From DASYQD01 sp036005845 (lineage in GTDB: Bacteria > Acidobacteriota > Thermoanaerobaculia > Multivoradales > JAIOJS01), in assembly GCA_036005845.1 (NCBI GenBank), contig DASYQD010000166.1, forward strand, positions 1 to 64,000: DNA of 64,000 nucleotides, in the 5' to 3' direction. This document shows positions 27,223 through 34,506 of the stretch, one piece after another. The notes beneath the pieces are model-generated. The model did no database searches, was not told the DNA's origin, and saw nothing but the letters and a program-made list of their open reading frames with translations. Within the stretch, counting starts at the first letter, position 1; each line of letters starts with the position of its first letter. The position numbers and the translations under genes are program-made.

Positions 27223-28743
27223 GTGAACCCAGGGGTCTCTCCGATGAACCAGCACCGCGACGATGCCCGTGTATGGGAGGACGACCTCGAAGTCGCTTCT
27301 CCCGTCTACGCCATCGACGACGTGCCGCCGCCGCTCGAGACGCTGCTCTACGCTTGGCAGCACACGCTCGTCGACGTCTCGCCGTACGTGCTGCCGATGG
27401 TGGTCGCCGGCGCGGTCGGCTACACGCCGGCACAGGCGGCGGCGATGATCTCCGCCTGCCTGATGCTGATGGGGCTCGCCACTTTCGCCAACGCGACGTG
27501 GGGCAATCGGCTGCCGTCGGTGCTCGGGCCGTCGGCCACCGACACCGGCGCGATGGCGACGGCGGGCGCGCTCTTCGGTGCGCCGGCGATGTGGATGGCC
27601 GGCTTCATCGGCGGCCTGCTCGAGATCGCCGTCGGGACGAGCGGCGTGCTGGCGCGGCTGCGGCGGTTCCTGCCGCCGTACGTCTGCGGCATCATCGTGC
27701 TCACCATCGGCGTGACGCTGGCGCGCGTGGCGGGCGGCTGGCTCTTCGCCGATCCGCGGCCGGCGATGATGGGACTCGCCGCGGTGGCGGTGCTGCTGGT
27801 GCTGGCGTTCACCGTCGCCGGGCACCTGCTCGGCGTGGGCGTCGTGGCGCGCGGCTCGATCCTCTTCAGCCTGCTGCTCTGCGGCGTCGGCGGCGCGGCG
27901 CTGCTCGGCCTCGCCGACTTCGCGGCGGTGGCGCGGGCGCCGTGGGTCGGCCTGCCGCGCCTCTTCGCCTTCGGCGGACCGCGGCTGGGATGGGAGCTCG
28001 TGCCCGCCGCCGTCATCGGCGTCGCCATCGGCTACGTCGGCTCGATCTCGGAGTCGATCGGCGACTACGCCGGGACCTGCGCGGTGTCGGGCATTCCCTA
28101 CCGCGTGCGCCACATGAACCGCGGCATCACCGTCGAAGGCATCGCCTCGGCCGTCGGCCCGCTCTTCGGCGGGCTGCCGCTCACCACCTACGCCCAGAAC
28201 ATCGGCGTCATCGCCACCACCCGCGTCGCCAGCCGCCGCGTCGTGCAGGTGGCGGCGGGGCTGCTCTTCCTCTACGGCCTGTCGCCGAAGGTGGGCGCGC
28301 TGCTGGTCGTCATCCCGCGGCCGGTGGTCGGCGCGGTGTTCCTCGTCATTTGCGGCATGATCGCCGCCACCGGCCTGCGCCTCCTCGCCTGCGGGCCAAA
28401 GGACGACGCCTACTACCTGACGACCGCGGTGAGCCTGGGCATGGCGCTCACCCTGCCGCTCGTGGCGCCGGCGAGCAAGGAGTGGTTCGCCGGCGTGCCA
28501 CCGCTGCTCAAGCTCATGCTGTCCAACGGCGTCGTGCTGGCGGTGACGCTCGGCGTGACGCTCAACGCCGTGCTCGGCGCCGTGCTGCGGCGAACGCGAG
28601 GCGCTCCGAGCGCCGGCTCAGAACGCGGAAGTGTCGGCGGCGCTCGTCATGTGCCCGCCGGCGTTGCGATCGATGCGGACGGCGCCGGTGACGGCAGCGC
28701 GCACGGTGAGCGTGTGCTCGACGCCGGCGGGCGATCGCGGTGA
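27223..28743 (+). CDS. NCS2 family nucleobase:cation symporter
   Basis: A 506-residue permease of the uracil/xanthine (NCS2) family with 12-14 hydrophobic segments. Diagnostic stretches include LYAWQHTLVDVSPYVLPMVV, GNRLPSVLGPSATDTGAMAT, IGYVGSISESIGDYAGTCAV with its conserved SESIGDY carboxylate motif, and GGLPLTTYAQNIGVIATT. It should import a purine or pyrimidine base (or ascorbate-like substrate) with H+ or Na+. The GTG at 27223 has GGAGG six bases upstream; an ATG at 27244 is the alternative. The last ~45 residues are Gly/Ala-rich and hydrophilic and look like a tail extension. Confidence 0.9.
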   Translation: MNPGVSPMNQHRDDARVWEDDLEVASPVYAIDDVPPPLETLLYAWQHTLVDVSPYVLPMVVAGAVGYTPAQAAAMISACLMLMGLATFANATWGNRLPSVLGPSATDTGAMATAGALFGAPAMWMAGFIGGLLEIAVGTSGVLARLRRFLPPYVCGIIVLTIGVTLARVAGGWLFADPRPAMMGLAAVAVLLVLAFTVAGHLLGVGVVARGSILFSLLLCGVGGAALLGLADFAAVARAPWVGLPRLFAFGGPRLGWELVPAAVIGVAIGYVGSISESIGDYAGTCAVSGIPYRVRHMNRGITVEGIASAVGPLFGGLPLTTYAQNIGVIATTRVASRRVVQVAAGLLFLYGLSPKVGALLVVIPRPVVGAVFLVICGMIAATGLRLLACGPKDDAYYLTTAVSLGMALTLPLVAPASKEWFAGVPPLLKLMLSNGVVLAVTLGVTLNAVLGAVLRRTRGAPSAGSERGSVGGARHVPAGVAIDADGAGDGSAHGERVLDAGGRSR

Positions 28744-28857
28744 CCGCGAGCTAACCGGGGTGCGACTGACGCCGCGACCGGGCCGCGGCTAGCCTTCGGC
28801 GGCCGCGAGCAAGGCCCGGGTCTTGCTTCGCCTACTGCGCTCACGGAGGGAGCTCTC

Positions 28858-29886
28858 ATGTCGATGCGCCGAATCGCTTCGTTTGCCTTCATCGCTGCGC
28901 TGCTGCTGACATGCCAGTTGCGTCCCGCGTCGGCGGCCGGCCCGGCGAAGCTGCTCAATGTCTCCTACGACCCGACGCGCGAGCTCTACGCCGAGTTCAA
29001 CAAGGCCTTTTCCGCCTACTGGCAGCAGAAGACGGGCAGCGCGGTCGACGTGCGGCAGTCGCACGGCGGCTCCGGCAAGCAGGCGCGGGCGGTGATCGAC
29101 GGCCTGCAGGCCGACGTGGTGACGCTGGCGCTCGCCTACGACGTCGACGCCATCGTCAAGGCCGGCCTCATCGATCCCGGTTGGCAGCAGCGGATGCCCA
29201 ACAACTCGGCGCCGTACACCTCGACCATCGTCTTCCTGGTGCGCAAGGGCAACCCGAAAGGCATCAAGGACTGGGGCGACCTGGCGCGGCCCGGCGTCGC
29301 GGTGATCACCCCGAACCCGAAGACCTCCGGCGGCGCGCGCTGGAACTACCTCGCCGCCTGGGGCTGGGCGCTGCGCCAGCCGGGCGGCTCGCCGCAGAAG
29401 GCCGAGGCGCTGCTGCGCGGCATCTTCAAGAACGTGCCCATCCTCGACACCGGCGCGCGCGGCGCCACCATCACCTTCGCCGAGCGCGGCATCGGCGACG
29501 TGCTCATCGCTTGGGAGAACGAGGCGCTGCTGGCTGTGCGCGAGCTGTCGAAGCGGCCGTCGGCGCGCGGCGGCTTCCAGATCGTCATGCCCTCGCAGTC
29601 GATCCTCGCCGAGCCGCCGGTGGCGGTGGTGAACCAGGTGGCGAAGAAGCACGGCACGGTGGCGCTGGCGCAGGCCTATCTGCGAATGCTCTATTCCGAG
29701 CAGGGGCAAGACATCGCCGCGCGCCACTACTTCCGGCCGCGCAGCCCGCAGGTGGCAGCGAAGTACGCGGGGCAATTCCCGAAGATCGCGCTGTTCACCG
29801 TCGACGAGGCGTTCGGCGGCTGGGCGAAGGCGCAGCAGGAGCACTTCGCCGACGGCGGCAGCTTCGATCGGATCTACAAGCCCTAA
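28858..29886 (+). CDS. sulfate/thiosulfate-binding periplasmic protein
   Basis: A 342-residue substrate-binding protein (Sbp/CysP type). The signal peptide is MSMRRIASFAFIAALLLTCQ to PASAA. The mature start LLNVSYDPTRELYAEFNKAF, then VRQSHGGSGKQARAVIDGLQ and ITPNPKTSGGARWNYLAAW, are the sulfate-binding signatures. GGAGG precedes the ATG. No CysT, CysW or CysA gene follows, so it is an orphan receptor; the SulP permease 8 kb away does not normally use one. The stop overlaps the convergent PH-domain gene's stop by three bases. Confidence 0.9.
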   Translation: MSMRRIASFAFIAALLLTCQLRPASAAGPAKLLNVSYDPTRELYAEFNKAFSAYWQQKTGSAVDVRQSHGGSGKQARAVIDGLQADVVTLALAYDVDAIVKAGLIDPGWQQRMPNNSAPYTSTIVFLVRKGNPKGIKDWGDLARPGVAVITPNPKTSGGARWNYLAAWGWALRQPGGSPQKAEALLRGIFKNVPILDTGARGATITFAERGIGDVLIAWENEALLAVRELSKRPSARGGFQIVMPSQSILAEPPVAVVNQVAKKHGTVALAQAYLRMLYSEQGQDIAARHYFRPRSPQVAAKYAGQFPKIALFTVDEAFGGWAKAQQEHFADGGSFDRIYKP

Positions 29887-30548
29887 ACGTCGGCGAGAAT
29901 CGCCTCGCGCTTGGCGCGGTACTCCTCGTCGTTGAGCTGGCCGCGACGGTGCAGCTCGTCGAGATCGGCGAGACGGTCCGCGGGCGATCGCCGCGGCGAA
30001 GAAGCGGACGTGGCCGTCGCGAGTGGCGCGGCAGCCGCGGCCGCAACGGCGGAGAGGCCGCCGGTCGTCGCGGCGGCCGTCATCATCGCCTTCTTGAACT
30101 CCATCGGCCGCGGCAGGTACTCGAGGCGATTGATGCCGCTGTCGCTGGCGGTGATGATCTCGAGCGTTCCGTAGCCGAGCATGCGGCCCGGCACCGTCTG
30201 CGTCAGCCGCACGTCGTTGACCTTGGCGAGTCCCGAGTCGAGCGCCTGCTTGCGCAGCACGCCCTCGACGCGAATGACGCGGCGGTCGGTGACGAGGTAG
30301 ACCTCGCTCGCCCAGCGCAGGTAACCGGGCAGCGCGACCAGCACCGCGATCGCCAGCAACGCCAGCCCGACCCAGGCGCCGATGCCGGCGCCCTGCCAGG
30401 CCGCCAACCCGTAGATCGACGCCATCACCAGCCCCAGCACGGCGAGCACGACCGCGCTGCCGATCCAGCGCATCAGCACGACCCAGTGCCGCAGCGTGCG
30501 GTGCAGCACCGTCTCGCCGGGCGCGAGCAGGCGGTCGACGTAGCTCAT
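29883..30548 (-). CDS. membrane PH-domain protein with SHOCT motif
   Basis: A 221-residue protein. Two transmembrane helices (about residues 25-50 and 58-78) are followed by a bacterial PH domain (bPH2 / YdbT-like): YLVTDRRVIRVEGVLRKQAL, then DVRLTQTVPGRMLGYGTLEI. After an Ala-rich linker, the C-terminus is a SHOCT helix pair (RLADLDELHRRGQLNDEEYR). Such proteins are membrane-associated and of unknown function, often with SHOCT acting in oligomerisation. It follows the VOC gene by 10 bases on the same strand. Confidence 0.85.
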   Translation of the reverse strand: MSYVDRLLAPGETVLHRTLRHWVVLMRWIGSAVVLAVLGLVMASIYGLAAWQGAGIGAWVGLALLAIAVLVALPGYLRWASEVYLVTDRRVIRVEGVLRKQALDSGLAKVNDVRLTQTVPGRMLGYGTLEIITASDSGINRLEYLPRPMEFKKAMMTAAATTGGLSAVAAAAAAPLATATSASSPRRSPADRLADLDELHRRGQLNDEEYRAKREAILADV

Positions 30549-30558
30549 CGCGCCGCGC

Positions 30559-31164
30559 TCAACCCTTCTTCTCGTTGTAGACGGTGAGGCGGAACCCGTC
30601 GGGATCGGTCAGCACCACCTGGCGCCAACCCCAAGGGTTGGTCTCCGGCCCCTTGAAGTCCACGCCGCGCGAGCGTAGCCGCTCCGCCAACGCGTCGACG
30701 CTCTGCGACGCCTCGGCGTAGACGCTGATCCCCACTCCCTTCGTACGGCTGCGTCCCTTCGCCCAATCGTCCTGCGACAGGCCGATCATGCAAGCGCCCG
30801 CGATCATCTCGACGCCGCGCAACTTCCCGTCCTCCTCCCACCGATCCTTGACGTGGAAGCCGACGCCATCGACCCAGAACTTGACGCTCCTCTCGACGTC
30901 GTCTGCCGTGAGGGCCACCGACAACGCCTGGAGACGCAGCGTCTCCGGCTGCTGGCGGGGCTGGTGAGCGCGACGCGCGGCCGCAGCCGGAGCGGCTTTG
31001 GCCCCAGACGAAGCAGCACGCGGCTTCGGACGCGGGGCCGCCTTGCTCGCGGAACGCTTGGCGGCTGCCTTTTTCGCCGGCGCTTTGGCGGCGCGTTTGG
31101 CCGGTTTCGTCACTCGCGCTGAGGCCTTCTTCGCGCTCCGGCTGCTCTTGCTCAGCTTCGCCAT
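30559..31164 (-). CDS. VOC (glyoxalase-like) protein with histone-like Lys/Ala N-tail
   Basis: A 201-residue protein. Residues 1-72 form a Lys/Ala/Pro/Ser-rich basic tail (KKASARVTKPAKRAAKAPAK), like AlgP or bacterial histone-H1-like tails. Residues 75-200 are a single VOC (betaalphabetabetabeta) module: SVALTADDVERSVKFWVDGV, GVEMIAGACMIGLSQDDW, WGWRQVVLTDPDGFRLTVY. The His/Glu metal ligands of true glyoxalase I are not all evident. GGAGGGGAG precedes the ATG. The combination suggests a DNA-associated VOC protein, which I infer from charge alone. Confidence 0.85.
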   Translation of the reverse strand: MAKLSKSSRSAKKASARVTKPAKRAAKAPAKKAAAKRSASKAAPRPKPRAASSGAKAAPAAAARRAHQPRQQPETLRLQALSVALTADDVERSVKFWVDGVGFHVKDRWEEDGKLRGVEMIAGACMIGLSQDDWAKGRSRTKGVGISVYAEASQSVDALAERLRSRGVDFKGPETNPWGWRQVVLTDPDGFRLTVYNEKKG

Positions 31165-31241
31165 TCTCCCCTCCTCAGTGGCCGATCATGTTGAGAGTCC
31201 GCATCTCCAGAATAGCGTTCGACCACTCCGGCGCTCAACTG

Positions 31242-31743
31242 ATGACCACTCCCAAAGCTCCAGTCCGCACCTACGGCCGGTCGCCGAACGAGCCGAACGC
31301 GAGCGGCGTTACCGCTATCGAGTTGGCGGAGGAGTTCGTCCGTCTGCGCGAGAGCCCGGAGCGGGAGGACTGCCTGCGGCCGGTGCAGGAGGAGGTCTCG
31401 CCTGGGGGTGCTCCGCTAAGTCATCGAGCGCTACCCGGACCATCGTGAAACCTTGGTGGCGAACAAGTTCGTTCCCGTCGAGCTGCTCGCCGAGCTGAGC
31501 TCTGAGGACGACGCGGAGCTGCGCGCCGAGGTCGCCCGCAAGAGGAGCTTGCCAGAGCGCTTGCAGCTCCGGCTGGCCCGGGATTCAAACGAAGGCGTGC
31601 GGAGCGCCCTTCTCTACAACGCCAAGGCCACCCGCCAGTGCCTGGAGACCCTGGCCGCCGACCCGGCCGAGTGGATCAGCGCGCGAGCCCGGCAGCGCCT
31701 CGAGTGGGGGGAGTACCGGGCGACTTCCCAGTCCGCGGAATGA
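31242..31743 (+). pseudogene. broken LRV/HEAT-like repeat protein gene
   Basis: Two frames together encode one protein of about 165 residues. The first begins MTTPKAPVRTYGRSPNEPNA and reaches EEFVRLRESPEREDCLRPVQ. The second reads VIERYPDHRETLVANKFVPV, then ARKRSLPERLQLRLARDSNE and LETLAADPAEWISARARQRL, the leucine-rich-variant-like pattern of paired helices. The junction near 31400-31420 contains a G run (TGGGGGTGC) with one extra base and a TAA where the family frame would give GAA. Two lesions make a sequencing error less likely than in the toxin case. The second half could still be translated from a GTG at 31453. Confidence 0.65.
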
Positions 31744-31967
31744 TTGGCGCCTTCGGACTCGCCTTCGACTGCTAGGAGCACAGGTACGCCGCCCGCGTCG
31801 ATGGCGGCAACCTTGGTCGCGGGTGGTTTCTTGGCTGCGGCCTTCGCGACGCGTTTGCCGCCTTAGCCGCTCGCGCCGGCCTTCGTTCCTCCGAAACGTC
31901 AGCGCAAGACCTTCGGGAATCCACGGAGAATGCCGGCCTCAAACCGTGGTTTCCAAGGAGGATCGCC
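31744..31967. other. 224-base gap with a Lys/Ala-rich coding remnant
   Basis: There is no intact gene. On the minus strand, about 31766-31862, a short open stretch reads GKRVAKAAAKKPPATKVAA followed by GGVPVLL, resembling the basic tail of the VOC protein 700 bases away. A stop interrupts it immediately upstream. It may be debris of a duplicated tail-containing gene. The right end carries a hairpin and the recombinase ribosome-binding site. Confidence 0.4.
31921..31949 (+). promoter_or_regulatory. candidate hairpin upstream of the recombinase
   Basis: CCACGG (31921-31926) and CCGTGG (31944-31949) pair across a 17-base loop, followed directly by TTT and then the AAGGAGG ribosome-binding site of the recombinase gene (31954-31960). 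It could attenuate transcription or limit translation of the recombinase. Six base pairs can arise by chance in this composition. Confidence 0.3.
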
Positions 31968-32942
31968 GTGAAGCTGAGTGAGGCCGTCGCGCAGTTCCTG
32001 GGCCATTGCCGCTACGAGAGAAACCTGTCCGCGCACACGATTCGCGCCTACGGCGGCGATCTCCGAGAGTTTGTCGAGTTCGCGCATCGCAACGAACTCT
32101 CCGACCTGACCGCCGTTTCCACGGAGCACATCCGCAGCTACCTGAGCTGGCTTCTCGACTCCGGGCGCCTGGCCCCCACCAGCGTGCGCCGCCGGGCGGC
32201 GACACTCCGGGCGCTCTTTTCGTGGCTCGAAGACCAAGCCCTGCTCGACGACTCCCCACTTCAGCGCCTCCGGATACGGATCCGCATACCCAAACGGCTG
32301 CCACGAAACCTGTCCCGCAAGACGGTCACTCGCCTACGTGCGACCTTCGCACGTTCGGCGGGCCTGGACCCTCGCATCGGCTACCGCGAGCAGGAGTTCC
32401 CTGCTGATCTAACGCCAAAGCAGCGCTCGGCCCTGACCATGCTTGTCGCCGTCGAGATCCTGGTCGCGACAGGCCTCAGAGTCAGCGAGTTGACGTCGCT
32501 AACGCTGCACGCGCTCAGCCTCGACGAGGGTGTCGCCAGGGTGGACGGCAAGGGCTCGAGGGAGCGGGAGGTCTTCCTCCTGGACCCCGACGTAAAGGAA
32601 CTCGTCCGGCGCTACCTCGACCTCCGCATCAAGTGGGCTTCGAACACGCCGACGCTGTTGCTCAACAGCAGAGGACGATCGGCCTCTCCCCAGTTCATCC
32701 GCAACCACCTGCATTCCGGGTCCCGTCGGGCCGGCCTCGACCAGACAGCCACGCCCCACATGCTCCGCCACTCCTGCGCGACCTTTCTGCTCGAACGAGG
32801 CGTCGACCTCCGCTTCGTCCAGAGCCTCCTCGGCCACAGCTCGCTGGCGACAACAGAACGCTACACCCATGTCACCAAGTTCAGCCTGAGGAAGGCATTG
32901 CAAAGAGCCGCACTACCCTCGACCCACAAGATCCACCAGTGA
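31968..32942 (+). CDS. tyrosine recombinase (XerC/D-like)
   Basis: A 324-residue site-specific recombinase. The N-terminal SAM-like core-binding domain spans about 1-110 (LGHCRYERNLSAHTIRAYGG). The catalytic domain has all six residues: Arg in LVATGLRVSELTSLTL, Lys in VDGKGSREREVF, His-x-x-Arg in TPHMLRHSCATFLLERG, His in LLGHSSLATTE, and the nucleophile Tyr in RYTHVTK. The GTG at 31968 has AAGGAGG seven bases upstream. Its TGA stop (32940-32942) overlaps the first two bases of the left 23-bp inverted repeat, and 15 bases later the next gene starts inside that repeat. It is the obvious candidate to invert, excise or have inserted the flanked segment. Confidence 0.92.
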   Translation: MKLSEAVAQFLGHCRYERNLSAHTIRAYGGDLREFVEFAHRNELSDLTAVSTEHIRSYLSWLLDSGRLAPTSVRRRAATLRALFSWLEDQALLDDSPLQRLRIRIRIPKRLPRNLSRKTVTRLRATFARSAGLDPRIGYREQEFPADLTPKQRSALTMLVAVEILVATGLRVSELTSLTLHALSLDEGVARVDGKGSREREVFLLDPDVKELVRRYLDLRIKWASNTPTLLLNSRGRSASPQFIRNHLHSGSRRAGLDQTATPHMLRHSCATFLLERGVDLRFVQSLLGHSSLATTERYTHVTKFSLRKALQRAALPSTHKIHQ

Positions 32943-32963
32943 TAACTAGGAATTATTGTGCGA
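32941..32963 (+). repeat. left 23-bp inverted repeat (IR-L)
   Basis: It reads GATAACTAGGAATTAT, then T, then GTGCGA. Bases 1-2 finish the recombinase TGA stop; bases 8-11 (AGGA) are the ribosome-binding site and bases 18-20 the GTG start of the UbiA-type gene. It matches the right copy at 22 of 23 positions in inverted orientation; flanking similarity stops immediately outside. Confidence 0.85.
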
Positions 32964-33746
32964 ACTGTAGGTGCTCTGCTGAGGTTGACCCGCCCAGGCA
33001 CCTCGGCGCTGATTTTCTTAACGGTCTTCCTTCCTTTGGTAGTCAGCACTGGCTTGCTGCCGGAGAGTCTCAAAAAGGCGCTTCCCGCACTCTTCATCGC
33101 CATGTGCACATTCATAGTAAACGATATCGACGATGTCGAGACTGACAAAGTCAACCATCCGGACCGCCCTTTACCCAGCGGAAGCTTGCTGCCCCGGTAC
33201 GCAACCGTTTTCTATTTCGTATGTCTAGCACTCGCCCTCTATACTACCAAGACCTTTATTCCGGCGCCGACCGCATACCTCTATTATCTACTCCTTATCG
33301 TCGTACTGAACTACAAGTATGTCGCCGAGCAGCTTCCCAACTTCAAGTCACTATACGTAGCAAGCACCAGCACCTTTCCGGTTTTGATCGTAGTGGGTGT
33401 TCTGTCGATTGGTCGCGAGTACTTACTAGTTGCCATCGCCACGTTTCTGTTCGTCCTGGGTAGAGAGGGATTCCTGGACTATCTAGACAGAGCAGGTGAT
33501 CAAGTTTCTTTCATAAGCGGTCTACCTCGACAGACGATCACGGTACTTGGGTTCGCCGCGCAAGGTGCTGCCCTGGTACTGCTATCACCACTAATCCGCC
33601 AAACCACCGACATGGTAGTCCTGGGACTCCTCTCAATTCTATCCACGCTGTCTTTCCTGATCTGGTCGCGAGGTGACGAGCCGAGGCGAGCTATCGGCAT
33701 CATGAAGGTCCAGATGTTCTGTGGCTTGTATTTCCTTATCCGCTAG
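32958..33746 (+). CDS. UbiA-type prenyltransferase
   Basis: A 262-residue polytopic membrane protein. The N-terminus RLTRPGTSALIF is typical of UbiA enzymes. Aspartate motif 1 is NDIDDVETD (NDxxDxxxD) followed by KVNHPDRPLPSG, and motif 2 is REGFLDYLDRAGD. These bind Mg2+-diphosphate and support transfer of a prenyl group to an acceptor, or cyclisation in terpene-cyclase relatives. About seven to eight helices are present. The GTG start lies inside the left inverted repeat with AGGA six bases upstream. G+C and codon use are clearly lower than in the flanking genes. The isoprenoid-synthase-like gene downstream could supply its donor. Confidence 0.88.
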   Translation: MRTVGALLRLTRPGTSALIFLTVFLPLVVSTGLLPESLKKALPALFIAMCTFIVNDIDDVETDKVNHPDRPLPSGSLLPRYATVFYFVCLALALYTTKTFIPAPTAYLYYLLLIVVLNYKYVAEQLPNFKSLYVASTSTFPVLIVVGVLSIGREYLLVAIATFLFVLGREGFLDYLDRAGDQVSFISGLPRQTITVLGFAAQGAALVLLSPLIRQTTDMVVLGLLSILSTLSFLIWSRGDEPRRAIGIMKVQMFCGLYFLIR

Positions 33747-33799
33747 CCACGACTGTCATCGACTTCAGTGCCATCGAGGCGTCGGTTTGCAAGACGTCA

Positions 33800-34489
33800 A
33801 TGTTCCGATCTCTGATCGCCGGGTTCTCCGCTCTCGTTTTAAGCGTTCGCTACTGGCGGGACCTTGGCATCCGGCCTCGCGAGGCAAGAAGATACTTTGG
33901 GAAAGCGTTCCGTCTCGGCCTCTGTTACGCCGCCTTTGTTAAGCCGGCGAGCGTTCATGGATCCGTCTTGGCCGGGCAAGCAGCCTACCTTTGCTGCGCA
34001 TACGACGTGGTGACGGACTGGCGTCATTTTTCCGCGCAATTTCGTGAGCCCTTTCAGAAAGAGCTGGAGCACTTGGTCCCTCCGTGGGCAGTGGCGCTGG
34101 CCATGAGCCTCTACTGGACCGAGCTCCAGCGGGGCCTAGAAGACGACGGGCTCGAACGTGGCGTAATCGCTGTCAGGCTGATAACAGGCTTGGTAGGGTC
34201 AACGGGCCATTTTTCGAGCTTCGGTCTGCGACGGCTTGGACTTCTACTGCAGATCGTCGACGACTTACTTGATTTTGAGCACGATAGAGCCAACGGTGAA
34301 TTAAACTGCCTCGCGACAGGACGCGCGGCATCGCATCTCGCATTCTTTAGCGAGAACCGACAACAGCTCCTGCACTTGTTTCGCTCAGACCAGATCATGC
34401 GCGTTGCGATTGAACGCGCCGATCAAGAATCTCAGGCGATGACTCGTAAGCTTCGTTTAAGTCGCCCAGTTGGGCCCTCCACAGCTTAG
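33800..34489 (+). CDS. class I isoprenoid-synthase-like protein
   Basis: A 229-residue mostly helical protein. LLLQIVDDLLDFEHDRANGE resembles the second Asp-rich motif (DDxxD) of trans-isoprenyl diphosphate synthases and related class I terpenoid synthases. Upstream, LCCAYDVVTDWRHF could be the first, with DxxxD spacing instead of DDxxD. It is shorter than typical synthases (about 300), so it may be a phytoene-synthase-like or truncated variant. The ATG at 33800 has no good ribosome-binding site; the frame is open further upstream to the UbiA end, so coupling or a non-standard start is possible. The assignment is tentative. Confidence 0.6.
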   Translation: MFRSLIAGFSALVLSVRYWRDLGIRPREARRYFGKAFRLGLCYAAFVKPASVHGSVLAGQAAYLCCAYDVVTDWRHFSAQFREPFQKELEHLVPPWAVALAMSLYWTELQRGLEDDGLERGVIAVRLITGLVGSTGHFSSFGLRRLGLLLQIVDDLLDFEHDRANGELNCLATGRAASHLAFFSENRQQLLHLFRSDQIMRVAIERADQESQAMTRKLRLSRPVGPSTA

Positions 34490-34501
34490 CCAGAGGGCCC
34501 A
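34471..34501. terminator. bidirectional hairpin between convergent genes
   Basis: TGGGCCCTC (34471-34479) pairs perfectly with GAGGGCCCA (34493-34501) across a 13-base loop. It covers the stop codon of the isoprenoid-synthase-like gene and lies five bases beyond the stop of the convergent membrane-protein gene. There is no long T run, so it is a hairpin-type barrier, not a classical rho-independent terminator. Its place at the meeting point of the two opposed units suits an invertible segment. Confidence 0.6.
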
Positions 34502-34506
34502 TGTCG

